The position numbers were made by a program, and so were the translations under genes. From an uncultured Rubripirellula sp. (lineage in GTDB: Bacteria > Planctomycetota > Planctomycetia > Pirellulales > Pirellulaceae), in assembly GCA_938075415.1 (NCBI GenBank), contig CALJHC010000003.1, positions 310,001 through 374,000 on the forward strand: a stretch of 64,000 nucleotides of DNA, given 5' to 3'. Below the pieces are notes generated by a model. That model was not told the DNA's origin, did not search any database, and worked only from the letters and a program-made list of their open reading frames with translations. Below, piece after piece: positions 49,001-58,591 of this stretch (positions are counted from its first letter, which is position 1; every line of letters begins with the position of its first letter).

Positions 49001-49049
49001 ACATCGAGCCGTACGGGAATCTCGGCTGAAACGAGAAAAACTTAGGCAT
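46011..49049 (-). CDS. Large secreted TPR protein
   Basis: A 1012-residue protein with a signal peptide (about 16-35, ending in AMAGEP-like residues SMAGEPAAD) and a long all-helical body. Repeated TPR-like pairs are visible through the chain (YYDTAVTYLERLDQY, LGLAEQALDSYMRMLE, YRQGHYRDASVVGIFLA, LLGQYRDSLSILEGLLK). There is no enzyme motif. It would form an extended periplasmic or envelope solenoid. ATG start, with no strong ribosome-binding site. It is first in a minus-strand run with the second TPR gene and exbB-exbD-exbD. Divergent to it is a pair of module-sharing membrane proteins. Confidence 0.88.
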   Translation of the reverse strand: MPKFFSFQPRFPYGSMLIAVVLVSCFSGSAVSMAGEPAADFLKRLRAAGYYDTAVTYLERLDQYSGVDPSMLEAITLEKAQTYIDAAGATRNAENRDELLLNAEGQLTEFLKQSSHPRVPEARMQLGRLQMVRGLQLMAAKPDAANRKRARESFVSAAGTFDEIIEQLREKLKEMQGAKIDAEQDPEQAALRDQYRGDFLQALSSSGNAKYEAAVTYSDPAKEGKALLDEALATFMDLSEKYDSYVQGALAMVDRAKVQRKLGLAEQALDSYMRMLEQPEAEPLRVAKYEAASGMIDLMLAETPPRYQSAIDRGEQLLEDSRPTEKNFPKLKQLQLEVAKAYLVKSKDTENQKPADLKRAESSGRQMLIRVSKVPGEFAETANAMLSDMGINLTEVSELPTADDPESLPAAIDGARELLSVLDQLDQSIALLKSQANAGEETKKQLAQNEQQLIESRRIAILLLRRGLSLVSSQSDGELVNQARQMLAYLLYRQGHYRDASVVGIFLANNAPSTDVGLRGGLLALNSLQLLLSEDTENELALANLEKLGGFLSKTWPNEPDAMAAQGVLIKIALRGDRWEEAGNLISSMPAGGEKSSFQRLLGQLLWNKSIQSKIDGDEAAADQYLGEAAKELKQGLDGIAGALADGDAMRAALVLAKVYLRQGKIQAAYDAIENKKYGPVVLIEKQGAPDPSFPADLYSVQLQVLVQRMTTEGEDTSALLNRATDVMEKLRDSIQGPDSQRDLTRIFILMARDIREQLKGATPARKSKLVEAFRVFLDRISDTTDDVATLQWVGQTLMDLAEASMTGGETITPLSTSLLTTADSTLKSLSQQDGGNTLVVRYQRGKALRLLGQYRDSLSILEGLLKEKSSMLDAQVEAALAYEQWASKAPPAVQSRVYQAALAGARPGENKKNIIWGWGKISQETSRNPKFQDRFFDARYHVALCRFLAGKSEGNQANKKLLIEKSLTDITRVAALYPALGGVEQRKKFDSLLRLIQKELGQSQVGLPKQK

Positions 49050-49217
49050 AGGAAGTCGGCGATGATTAAAAAAAAGAAAAGGTGATTGAAAATGCGCGTT
49101 ACGATGTTCAGTAGAATCCGCAGGACGGCCGACTGATGCAAGGGCGGATCTTCGGTAGCACTAGCGTAAGAATTTCACGTCCAACCTTCAAGCATAGATG
49201 ATTCCTCTGGACCCCAA
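49050..49217. other. Divergent promoter region
   Basis: This 168-bp gap between the big TPR gene and the 49218 gene must hold both promoters. The poly-A stretch near 49070-49082 is the only striking feature. Confidence 0.35.
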
Positions 49218-50615
49218 ATGCGTATTCCATCCCAGCTAAATCGGGACAGCCTCTACCGCCAAAAAAACCTGCGTCGAAACGCAGTGGAAAGTTACCGACG
49301 AATTTTTAGGCTATGCCTCGGATTGGTACTGGTGCTGCTCGTCATGAAACAAGCAGCACAGCCACAAGTCTACCAAGTTTTTTTCGCCCCCACCCAATCA
49401 GCCAACTCGCCAAATGTGGACGGTGACAAGATTCCCGCTCACCCCCCGCAAACGCGTTTTCATGGCGAAAATGATCCGAAAGCAGGTAAACAGGTTCATC
49501 TGACACCCGGGGGAACCCCAATTGCCAATCTGCAATCAGGCAACCAACAACCCGCAGCGAAGGACTTTCCAGGGATCCCCCAGAGCGACCTTCGTTTTGC
49601 CGAACGCTTGGCCAACTCCCTTCGACCTAGCGATCAGCAATTGTGGTTAATCGCTTTGCTCAACTGGCAAACTGGGCAACCCAACGAATCAGTTCCCTCA
49701 AGTATCGAAATTCTGCGTGAGGGAATTGCGGAAATATCTGAGCAACCGGAAATCCAAACCAGCCAATGGCAACGCGCGTTGGACACATTGTTTACTGAAA
49801 CGCCCCTACCGATCAAAGATCCCCCTGATGGCCGTTCCAGCGTTAACGACCAAACTGTCTCAAACGTGGGCAATTTGGCCAAAGACCTGCCCGAGCAACT
49901 CGAGCTGTCTAACGCTGAAATCAGCAAACGACTTGCTTTTTTTCTCGCCTTGGAAAATGCCGCAACTGACCGGGTTGTCGATGGTAGCGTCTGGCGTTCA
50001 GGTGATTTTGATGGACTTTACTGCTTCATTAGCCAAGCTTCACTCGCCCCAAACACGAATGTCCCAGCAGTGGGAGTCCTACCGCTACTGCAGCAGCCTG
50101 ACATCTACCGCAATCAATGGGTCGTGGTTTCGGGCGAGATTGCAAGAATTCAAAAGATTGAAGCGGCAGCCAATGCCTATCAATTGAGCGAGTATTGGCA
50201 ATTATGGATCAAACCAACCGATGGAGCGAATCGACCCATCGTCGCAATCATTCCTAAACTTCCCAAAACACTGGAACCTCTGGTCGATCGTTCGTCAGTG
50301 GATGAGGGAACGGAGTTAACCATTTGCGGGCGTTATCTGAAACGACTTTCCTACCAATCTGGTATCGGAGCGGATTTGGCACCCGTCGTCGTCGGTAAGA
50401 TTCGCGAAGTGCCACAACAGAACTCACCGACTGCATCCCCACAGTCGATCGACAGTCGCCAGAACACCTCACAACTTCGCTACGCCATCGCCATCGCCAT
50501 CGCGTTCGGGCTCGTTGCAGCTGGCATCATCATGTGGAACACCTCGATTTCAGCGAAGCGAGCAAGAAAACTAAGGCAATCCGCTTATTGTGATCAACTA
50601 AAGCTACCAAGCTAA
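49218..50615 (+). CDS. Membrane-anchored protein of unrecognised family, one module
   Basis: A 465-residue protein. An N-terminal hydrophobic helix (about 30-47, LCLGLVLVLLVMKQAA) suggests a signal anchor. A Pro/Gln/Asn-rich region follows. About 300-395 is a beta-rich module (LLQQPDIYRNQWVVVSGEIARI, YWQLWIKPTDG, ELTICGRYLKRLSY, DLAPVVVG). A C-terminal membrane helix (about 425-443) and basic tail close the chain. The order module, helix, basic tail is shared with the next gene. (GCCATC)x3 at 50484-50501 encodes alternating Ala-Ile in the helix. I do not recognise the family. Confidence 0.72.
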   Translation: MRIPSQLNRDSLYRQKNLRRNAVESYRRIFRLCLGLVLVLLVMKQAAQPQVYQVFFAPTQSANSPNVDGDKIPAHPPQTRFHGENDPKAGKQVHLTPGGTPIANLQSGNQQPAAKDFPGIPQSDLRFAERLANSLRPSDQQLWLIALLNWQTGQPNESVPSSIEILREGIAEISEQPEIQTSQWQRALDTLFTETPLPIKDPPDGRSSVNDQTVSNVGNLAKDLPEQLELSNAEISKRLAFFLALENAATDRVVDGSVWRSGDFDGLYCFISQASLAPNTNVPAVGVLPLLQQPDIYRNQWVVVSGEIARIQKIEAAANAYQLSEYWQLWIKPTDGANRPIVAIIPKLPKTLEPLVDRSSVDEGTELTICGRYLKRLSYQSGIGADLAPVVVGKIREVPQQNSPTASPQSIDSRQNTSQLRYAIAIAIAFGLVAAGIIMWNTSISAKRARKLRQSAYCDQLKLPS

Positions 50616-50732
50616 AACGGAATCTTTTCAAGAGCTCTGCCATCTTTTTTGACGCTGAGAGCCAACTGGACTCCTGCGCAACATGACGTCCAAGCCAACG
50701 CTATCGACTTAACCGGGAGTCACCAAATCTTG

Positions 50733-52130
50733 ATGAGGCAATTCAAATTCATCTCTTTGAAAAATGTCATTGGATATCCACGTAAATCTTCCCTCACTTT
50801 GCGAATCATCGCGTTCACAGTAACCCAACTAACGCTGACAGCGCACCTCAAGGCAGATTCAGCAATCTCCCTTCTGAGCGGTTTTGATCAGTCCAGAATT
50901 GAAGCGATTTTCCCACCAACGGAAACTGAATCGTTTCGAGAACTCGCCAAACTGGTCTACAAAGTCCGCTCGATCAATCAGGCCTCACTCGAGGCACTTC
51001 TTCAGCCGTCTGCTATGCCGGAGATTGGCGATGCCTTACTAATCAAAGGCGAGCTTGCCGAGAGAAAACGGGTCAAGATACCGGAGGATCTTCAAGAGTA
51101 CCTCGGTTTTGATTCTCTTTACTTCCTTCAAATTAAGACGGGATCTCAACTCACGCGAATTGTTACGCCAAGCATCGCCTCTAGCGCCCAACAAGGTGAT
51201 CGCATCAACGCTGTCGGTGTCGCCTTGCAAATACCGAGTGAAGACGACGGAGGAATGATCGCCTGCGGACGGATCGGCTGGTTCTCAGGCGGCGAATTGA
51301 GCCCGGGAGAGCACCTGCTGGAGGCAAATCAATTCGACCTGAGCCTTTTACCGGGCCTGGCTGACCGAAACCGCTTGACTCTTCTCGCCGAAGATGGAGA
51401 TGCTTTTTACTCGATGCTGTCCTCTGCCAAGGCAATTTCGTTGCAGGACGAATTGCCGCTCGCAGCGACCGTCAATCCCGTCGAATTGCTTCGAGACGGG
51501 GACAAGATGATCGGCGAGTGGTTTCAAATTGAACTGGAAGGTGTGCAGGTTACAAAGATTGCTGTGACCAGCAAAGAAAGACAAGAACAACTCGGAAGCA
51601 ATCACTACTTTCAGATTGATGCAATTGGAGATTTAGGAGGCGTGGTGATCAAGATTGAGATGGGTGACCAACGCGATCCGGCCACGTTCAAGACTCGCTA
51701 CCCAGTCTCCATCGTCATCAGAGACCTGCCGAACTTTCTTGAAGAAAAGATCTCCAGCAACGGAGATCAATCGGTGATCAGTTCGATCCGTGGTCGCTTT
51801 TTAGCGACCGGTTTCTTTTTCCGACTTTGGGGCTACGAATCAGAGTTCATGCAGCAAAAAGGCGGGGGCGAGCAATTTGGACCCCTGATCGTCGCTGCGA
51901 GTATCCAGAACCGAGAACCCTCAGAACCTCAGCCAATTGGTGTCGAAAAAATTGGATCGCTCGCAGCGGTCACAATCTGCTTTGGAATCCTTGGAATTTG
52001 GGCGTGGCAACGAAGACTAAACGCAACTGATCGCATCGCAAAACAGAAGCGTTCGGGTCAAGAATCCATGCACGTTGACCTCGCAGGAATATTGGAATCC
52101 GAGAAAGAAGAGAATTCCAGTGAACCATGA
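50733..52130 (+). CDS. Membrane-anchored protein of unrecognised family, two modules
   Basis: A protein of about 465 residues with a signal-like N-terminus. Two beta-rich modules appear related to each other and to that in the upstream gene: first at about 95-190 (GDALLIKGELAE, LYFLQIKTGSQLTRIVTP, GDRINAVGVALQI), second at about 265-385 (LLRDGDKMIGEWFQIELEGV, HYFQIDAIGDL, RGRFLATGFFFRLWGYES, FGPLIVAASI). A membrane helix (about 405-425) and an Arg/Lys/acidic tail follow. The frame is open from TTG 50649. I use ATG 50733. Gap to the previous stop is about 117 bp, so co-transcription is likely. Function unknown. Confidence 0.72.
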   Translation: MRQFKFISLKNVIGYPRKSSLTLRIIAFTVTQLTLTAHLKADSAISLLSGFDQSRIEAIFPPTETESFRELAKLVYKVRSINQASLEALLQPSAMPEIGDALLIKGELAERKRVKIPEDLQEYLGFDSLYFLQIKTGSQLTRIVTPSIASSAQQGDRINAVGVALQIPSEDDGGMIACGRIGWFSGGELSPGEHLLEANQFDLSLLPGLADRNRLTLLAEDGDAFYSMLSSAKAISLQDELPLAATVNPVELLRDGDKMIGEWFQIELEGVQVTKIAVTSKERQEQLGSNHYFQIDAIGDLGGVVIKIEMGDQRDPATFKTRYPVSIVIRDLPNFLEEKISSNGDQSVISSIRGRFLATGFFFRLWGYESEFMQQKGGGEQFGPLIVAASIQNREPSEPQPIGVEKIGSLAAVTICFGILGIWAWQRRLNATDRIAKQKRSGQESMHVDLAGILESEKEENSSEP

Positions 52131-53332
<1,202 letters not shown>

Positions 53333-53555
53333 TTCTTCAGTAACGTCGGGGTTTGCACCTTTCGCAAGACTTGAATCCAAAAGTGAGTGTCAATCATCGG
53401 AGTTGACAATGAAACGGCGATCAACCTAGTTTCTATTGATTGATGCTCGCTCAACAACCTGAAGGTGTGGAGCAGTCGCTCACAGAGAGTTACTGACAGC
53501 CAAAGCTATTTCTTTGTGATTTAGCCGAATCGATTGACTCACATCCGACAAAATC
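53333..53555. other. Intergenic, 0.22 kb
   Basis: Region after mdh. A TTGACA hexamer at 53403-53408 has only a weak -10 match 18 bp on, so I do not call a promoter. Confidence 0.3.
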
Positions 53556-54680
53556 ATGGATCCCTGCGACAAACCGATCTCATGGAAATCTTGTCAGGAT
53601 GCAGCGAAGAACGAAGAACATGGTGACAACCAACCCGCGGAACGAAATGACCGTGAAACTCTCAGTGATGCCGCGGATCCATTGAACGCGGATCCATTGA
53701 ATGGCGATCCACTCAAAACAGATCACTGGGACAATCTTGAAAACAACAATAAGTTACAATCCTTGATCCCCTGCGATGCAACCATCACTTCTCAAGTGAC
53801 TTCGCAAACTGACAACGCATCAGGCGATTCACAACAGCGCCCAGACCAGTCTCATACCTCTCAGAACCCGCACCTGAACGCGAAAGCAATCAAAGGAAAT
53901 GCGATGAGTGACTCTGATTTACCGAGATGTGATCAGGAACGAGAGGATGAAGAAGATGGGAGGACATTGAGCCTGAATGTTCGGCCGAATCCACCCAGTC
54001 CTTGCAGCTTTTTTCTCCCACTTCACTACACAGCATCGTACCCCTACCCAGTTGTCGTTTGGTTTCACAACGACGGTTTCAATGAGCATCAGATCGATCA
54101 GATCATGCCTCACCTCAGCCTCCGCAACTACATCGGCATCGGCATTCGAGGAAGCCGCGCGGCGGACTCGGCCGGGCATTGCTTCAGTTGGCATGACAGC
54201 CCAGCGGCTGTTGGTGCAGCCAATGATGCCGTTTGCAACGCGTTGGACGAAGCAGATCGCCGATTTTCCATTCACCCGTCCCGAATCATCCTTGCAGGCT
54301 ATCAGTCCGGTGGCACGATGGCCCAACGAATTGCTTTCCGCTCACCAAATGATTTTGCTGGAGTGGTCTCACTTGGTGGCCGAATCCCAAAACGCGGATT
54401 CACAATGTTTAAGGAACTTCGATCACGCAAACTACCGTTACTATGGCAATGGTCCACGCAGAATCCATCACACACTGAGCAGAACCTAAAAGCAGATTGT
54501 CAGCTAGCGATGTCAATCTCTGCAAACGTTGAAATTCGTCAGTACAGCGACGATGACGAGATGAATACGACGACACTGAGGGATGCCAACGAATGGATGA
54601 TGCGGCAATTGTTACCGGATTCCTGTGTCTCCGATTCGCAACAGTGGTCAACGCAAGCGGTTGCTTACTCCAATAATTAG
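53556..54680 (+). CDS. Alpha/beta-hydrolase-like protein, probably non-catalytic
   Basis: A 374-residue protein. The first 130 residues are polar (Asp/Asn/Gln rich), with a three-fold DPLN-type repeat encoded by the 15-bp units at 53673-53717. The rest resembles phospholipase/carboxylesterase or PHB-depolymerase-like hydrolases: PYPVVVWFHNDGFNEHQ, GIGIRGSR, and a nucleophile elbow HPSRIILAGYQSGG (Ser in GYQSG). The usual acid and His segments are altered: PLLWQWSTQNPSHT where HG-x-x-D is expected, and YSDDDEM where GGHE is expected, with Asp in place of His. So the fold is likely but activity is doubtful. Confidence 0.72.
   Translation: MDPCDKPISWKSCQDAAKNEEHGDNQPAERNDRETLSDAADPLNADPLNGDPLKTDHWDNLENNNKLQSLIPCDATITSQVTSQTDNASGDSQQRPDQSHTSQNPHLNAKAIKGNAMSDSDLPRCDQEREDEEDGRTLSLNVRPNPPSPCSFFLPLHYTASYPYPVVVWFHNDGFNEHQIDQIMPHLSLRNYIGIGIRGSRAADSAGHCFSWHDSPAAVGAANDAVCNALDEADRRFSIHPSRIILAGYQSGGTMAQRIAFRSPNDFAGVVSLGGRIPKRGFTMFKELRSRKLPLLWQWSTQNPSHTEQNLKADCQLAMSISANVEIRQYSDDDEMNTTTLRDANEWMMRQLLPDSCVSDSQQWSTQAVAYSNN
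53673..53717. repeat. In-frame tandem repeat, 3 x 15 bp
   Basis: Two units GCGGATCCATTGAA(C/T), then a diverged third GGCGATCCACTCAAA. They encode DPLNADPLNGDPLK in the hydrolase-like protein, keeping frame. Confidence 0.85.
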
Positions 54681-55179
54681 CCGTTGAGAATGGCTTACGT
54701 TTCCCCCGGTCTTCGATACAACTTCAGCTCCTTACCATGTTGTCACCTGCTATCGTTTTCTCTGCGGTTGAGTCAAGAATCTGCTAGACGGTTAATTCCC
54801 CCAACTCGTGGCTTCCCTACCGAACTGAGCCTCTCCCTAGCGGCAACAATGAGTCCCTGAAGCCTTCCAACAGTAGCTTTGCATCACGTCCAATCAAAAC
54901 CGTTACAACTGCGATCATTCCCAAGAGAACCGGATCCAAGCCGATCCTGTGATGAAAGGCATTCGATTCATTTTGAATCGGGGTGTCGACAAAAGACCGA
55001 TCCTGAATGCGTGGATTGCAACAATCAAGTATTGATGCTCAACTAAACTGATTGAATCCTGCCTTACCCGCCATATCGACGCAAACCCTGAATGCCAGAC
55101 ATGGTGGTCGTTTTAAACCAGTTAACAGCTGGAATGAAACAAGAGTTCAGCCCGCCTTCCCATCCCATCAGCAAGCAAC
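54681..55179. other. Intergenic, 0.5 kb
   Basis: A 7-bp stem hairpin CGATTCA/TGAATCG with loop TTT (54964-54980) is present without a T tract. No gene or RNA is recognised. Confidence 0.4.
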
Positions 55180-55629
55180 ATGAATCGACAATCAGACAGC
55201 GATGACAGCTTCTCCGATGATTTGGATTCTTCGAGGGAAGCTCCGTCTAGCGACGACTCAGCCGGGCAGGGCAAGAAAATCCTGATCGTGGATGACGATG
55301 CCGAGATTGTAGACACCGTCAGCTACGCCTTAGAGTCGGCCGGTTATATCGTGACGATCGCAAGAGATGGCAACCAAGGGATTGCTCTGGCTGAAAGCGA
55401 ACAACCAGATCTCATCATCTTGGACATGATGATGCCAAAGAGAAGCGGCTTCCTCGTCTTGGAAAAACTGAGGCGACACAACGAGGAACCGATCCCGGTG
55501 ATCATGGTGACCGGAAATGAAGGCAATCGCCATCAGGCCTACGCGGAACTGCTTGGAGTCAGTGACTACATCCACAAGCCATTCCCGATAAATAAGTTAC
55601 TCCAATCGGTGAGCAAACTGATTTCATGA
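55180..55629 (+). CDS. Single-domain response regulator
   Basis: A 149-residue receiver-domain protein. Conserved residues: acidic pocket LIVDDD (38-40), phosphoacceptor Asp82 in IILDMMMPKRSG, Thr111 in MVTGNEG and Lys133 in YIHKPF. The first 30 residues are an unusual Ser/Asp-rich acidic tail. There is no output domain, so it acts through a partner, like CheY. No histidine kinase is near. Its stop overlaps the next start by 4 bp (ATGA), so it is coupled to a DUF423 membrane protein. Confidence 0.9.
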   Translation: MNRQSDSDDSFSDDLDSSREAPSSDDSAGQGKKILIVDDDAEIVDTVSYALESAGYIVTIARDGNQGIALAESEQPDLIILDMMMPKRSGFLVLEKLRRHNEEPIPVIMVTGNEGNRHQAYAELLGVSDYIHKPFPINKLLQSVSKLIS

Positions 55630-56096
55630 TTGGCGAGCGACTCAACCGACGAATCCTTCTGACCGCAGGCATCACTGGAGCGACAGGTGTCGCGTTGGGA
55701 GCCTTCAGTGCACACGGCCTCGAGAATTACCTGCTGGACACGAACCTCGATCCGGAGATAGTTAAGCGGCGTCTGGCACAATTTGAAACGGGCGTTCGAT
55801 ATCAGCTGCTTCACTCGCTAGCTTTGCTCGGTCTCGCTGCTCTGCAATTGGGTTCTGCCAAAATCAAAACATGGATCTATTACACGATCACATTGGGTTG
55901 CATACTGTTCAGCGGTAGCCTTTACCTGCTTGTCTTCCTCGACAAGCCAGTACTGGGTGCCATCACACCGCTGGGTGGGCTAAGCTGGATTGTTGCCTGG
56001 TCGTTGATAACAATTCTGGCGAGAACCTGTCAGACAAACGACCTTGGACCAACCAAAGATACGGAACAGAAGAGCCGATCTGATTGGAAGACCTGA
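55626..56096 (+). CDS. DUF423 family membrane protein
   Basis: A 156-residue protein with four hydrophobic helices and DUF423 hallmarks: GVALGAFSAHGLENYL, ETGVRYQLLHSLALL, and SGSLYLLVFLD with AITPLGGLSWIVAW. The family is common, with unknown function. Start ATG overlaps the stop of the response regulator (ATGA), suggesting translational coupling. Confidence 0.88.
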   Translation: MIGERLNRRILLTAGITGATGVALGAFSAHGLENYLLDTNLDPEIVKRRLAQFETGVRYQLLHSLALLGLAALQLGSAKIKTWIYYTITLGCILFSGSLYLLVFLDKPVLGAITPLGGLSWIVAWSLITILARTCQTNDLGPTKDTEQKSRSDWKT

Positions 56097-56277
56097 CCAA
56101 ACACCTCAAAAACAATGGCGATTTTCTCCTAGGACCTCCCCGATCCAGCTTGAATCGCGTAACGTGACAGTGACGCAGAAGAAAAAATGACATCGCTCGT
56201 CGACCAAGAACAACCAATTTCGGCAGCGTCAACGAAGATGCACCTGACCTGAACTTGCCCATAGATCGCTGATCCAC

Positions 56278-57258
56278 ATGACATCTGCGACCGCTCACAA
56301 CGGAACCGAACCCACCATTGTTTTCCCCAAACAATGGAAGCGGCGGCATTTGCTTGACTTAGAAAGCCTGACAGCAGAAGAGATCACCATCCTGCTGGAT
56401 GTTGCCCAACAGTTAAAGGAAATCACCCAAAACTGTCGTCGAAAAGTACCACTTTTAACAGGCAAGACTTGCGCAAACCTGTTTTTCGAGAACAGCACCC
56501 GGACACGAAACAGCTTTTCCCTCGCTGCCAAGCGACTCGGTGCCGACACCGTCGAATTCAATAGCAGCGGCAGCAGCGTTGCAAAAGGCGAAACCTTCGT
56601 CGACACCGCGAAGACTATTGAGGCGATGGGTGTCGATTGGGTTGTGACTCGACACGGCACCCCTGGAACCCCACACCTTCTCGCTCGCGAACTCGGCTGC
56701 AGCGTTCTGAACGCAGGCGATGGGCCACATGACCATCCAACTCAGGGACTTCTGGATATGCTCACAGTCCGTCAACACCGCGGTTCCATCGCGGGTTTGA
56801 CGGTGGCTTTAGTCGGGGACATCGCTCACAGCCGCACCGCGCGTAGTAACATCTGGGGGCTGAGTAAATTAGGCGCCCATGTGATCATCTGCGGTCCGCC
56901 AACATTAGTTAGCCCGCGTTGGACGGAACTTGGTTTTGAAGTAGCACATCACTTGGATGACATCCTTCCGCGTTGTGATGTTCTTAATCTCTTGCGAATT
57001 CAATTTGAAAGACAACGTGCGAGACCTTTCCCAAGTGTGCATGAATATGCCGCTTTGTACGCGATGAATGGCGAACGAATGCGGAAAGCAAAAGACGACA
57101 TCTTGATCATGGCCCCCGGGCCAATCAATCGCGGAGTTGAAATCACACCCGAAGTAGCGGACGGCCCTCATTCGGTCATTCTAGAACAGGTCAACAACGG
57201 CATCGCGGTCCGAATGGCGGCACTTTGGCTGCTAGCGGGAGCGAATGATCGGAACTAA
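56278..57258 (+). CDS. pyrB: Aspartate carbamoyltransferase, catalytic chain
   Basis: A 326-residue enzyme forming carbamoyl-aspartate in pyrimidine synthesis. Carbamoyl phosphate site [10 protein letters not shown] (STRTR at 73-77), [12 protein letters not shown], and [10 protein letters not shown] (HPTQ at 153-156) are intact, as is [16 protein letters not shown]. No pyrI regulatory gene is present. ATG start. A pseudo-dihydroorotase gene follows 31 bp later, the arrangement known for the PyrB-PyrC' complexes of some bacteria, in which the PyrC homologue helps assemble active PyrB. Confidence 0.97.
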   Translation: MTSATAHNGTEPTIVFPKQWKRRHLLDLESLTAEEITILLDVAQQLKEITQNCRRKVPLLTGKTCANLFFENSTRTRNSFSLAAKRLGADTVEFNSSGSSVAKGETFVDTAKTIEAMGVDWVVTRHGTPGTPHLLARELGCSVLNAGDGPHDHPTQGLLDMLTVRQHRGSIAGLTVALVGDIAHSRTARSNIWGLSKLGAHVIICGPPTLVSPRWTELGFEVAHHLDDILPRCDVLNLLRIQFERQRARPFPSVHEYAALYAMNGERMRKAKDDILIMAPGPINRGVEITPEVADGPHSVILEQVNNGIAVRMAALWLLAGANDRN

Positions 57259-57289
57259 AAATCAAATTTCGGTAACTGATTGAACCACC

Positions 57290-58591
57290 ATGCAGCAAAT
57301 TCCCCCGTCCAATCTTTTGATTGAAAATGGACGACTCATTGATCCATCGCAGAAACTTGATCGCGTTGGCCGTCTATTGATATCTGATGGTTTGATTTCG
57401 GCGGTTGATCCAAGCGATGGAGATCTACCGGCAAGTATTCAACGCATTGACGCTTCGAATCAAATTGTTGCGCCGGGGCTCGTTGATCTTGGTGTTGAGA
57501 TGAGGGAACCAGGATTTGAGGAAGACGAAACCATCCGCTCTGGTGGACTTGCTGCACTCGCGGGTGGCTACACTTCTGTGCTGTGCACCTCCAACACTTC
57601 ACCCTGCGTTGATTCACCCGGTGCGGTCGAGTTTGTGCGACAGAAAGCAGCGAAAGCTGCGGGTGCCAAAGTTCACGTCATCGGATGCGTTAGCAAAGGT
57701 GGCGAGGGTGAACAAATGGCAGAACTAGGCTTGCTCGCGGAAGCCGGGGCCGTGGCATTCAGTGATACACCAAAGTCAATGCCCAATGATGCACTTCTGA
57801 AACGGGCATTGGAATATTGCCGAATGTTCAACCTGCCTATCATTGATCGACCTGAGGTCCCTGATCTCGCGAACAATGGTGTCATGCATGACGGTCAAAC
57901 AGCATTGGTTCTGGGTCTCAAAGGCCTACCTACCGAAGCAGAGGACCTAGCTGTCGCGCGTGATGTGCGGTTAGCCGAAGCAACCGAAGGTCGATTACAT
58001 GTTGGCCCCGTCAGCACGATGGGAGCAGTCGATATGATCAGAAGAGTGAAAGCTCGAGGAATTCAGGTTTCAGCTTCAGTTTGCCCGCATAACCTTTGCC
58101 TTTCTGATGAAGAGCTTCGGTGCTTTGACGCTCGCTTTAAAGTTCATCCCCCGCTTCGAAGCCAGAGACACGTCGAGACGCTTCGCCATGCGGTCATCGA
58201 TGGTACGATTGATGCCATTCAAAGCGGTCACATGCCGAGAAGTCGAGAGAAAAAGATGAACGACTTAGATCTCTCGCCATTCGGAGCGGCAACGCTTGAG
58301 ACAACCCTATCCACCATCATCACTTATCTGATCAATCAGAGATCGATGGACTGGATGACGGCAATTGACCGACTCTCCACGGCACCAGCAAAAATTGCCG
58401 GCGTTCAAGGAGGCACACTCAAGGTTTCTTCAGCAGCTGATGTTGTCGTGATTGACCCCAGCAGCAGGTGGACGGTGGACGGCAATCAATTCGTATCAAG
58501 ATGCAATAGCAGCACACTTGATGGTTGTCAGCTCGATGGGATTGTCCGACTTACAATTGTGGATGGAGAGATTCGCCACGACAATTCCTAG
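57290..58591 (+). CDS. Dihydroorotase homologue lacking metal ligands (PyrC')
   Basis: A 433-residue amidohydrolase-fold protein related to class I dihydroorotase. Overall fold segments remain: VDLGVEMREPGFEEDETIRSG, SGGLAALAGGYTS, KVHPPLRS. The first-strand HxH is replaced by Gly68 and Glu70, the HxED region His is Arg187 (IIDRPEVPDL), a later His is Pro240 (LHVGPVST), and the catalytic Asp of TDHAPH is Gly313 (QSGHMPR). It therefore should not bind the usual two metals or hydrolyse dihydroorotate. Such inactive homologues assist PyrB. The active dihydroorotase must be encoded elsewhere. The C-terminal amidohydrolase beta region (VVVIDPSSRWTV) is preserved. Confidence 0.88.
   Translation: MQQIPPSNLLIENGRLIDPSQKLDRVGRLLISDGLISAVDPSDGDLPASIQRIDASNQIVAPGLVDLGVEMREPGFEEDETIRSGGLAALAGGYTSVLCTSNTSPCVDSPGAVEFVRQKAAKAAGAKVHVIGCVSKGGEGEQMAELGLLAEAGAVAFSDTPKSMPNDALLKRALEYCRMFNLPIIDRPEVPDLANNGVMHDGQTALVLGLKGLPTEAEDLAVARDVRLAEATEGRLHVGPVSTMGAVDMIRRVKARGIQVSASVCPHNLCLSDEELRCFDARFKVHPPLRSQRHVETLRHAVIDGTIDAIQSGHMPRSREKKMNDLDLSPFGAATLETTLSTIITYLINQRSMDWMTAIDRLSTAPAKIAGVQGGTLKVSSAADVVVIDPSSRWTVDGNQFVSRCNSSTLDGCQLDGIVRLTIVDGEIRHDNS

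Noticed and set aside
53403..53432. TTGACA hexamer as promoter of the hydrolase-like gene
   Set aside because: The best -10 match is only 3 of 6, no better than chance in this AT-rich spacer.
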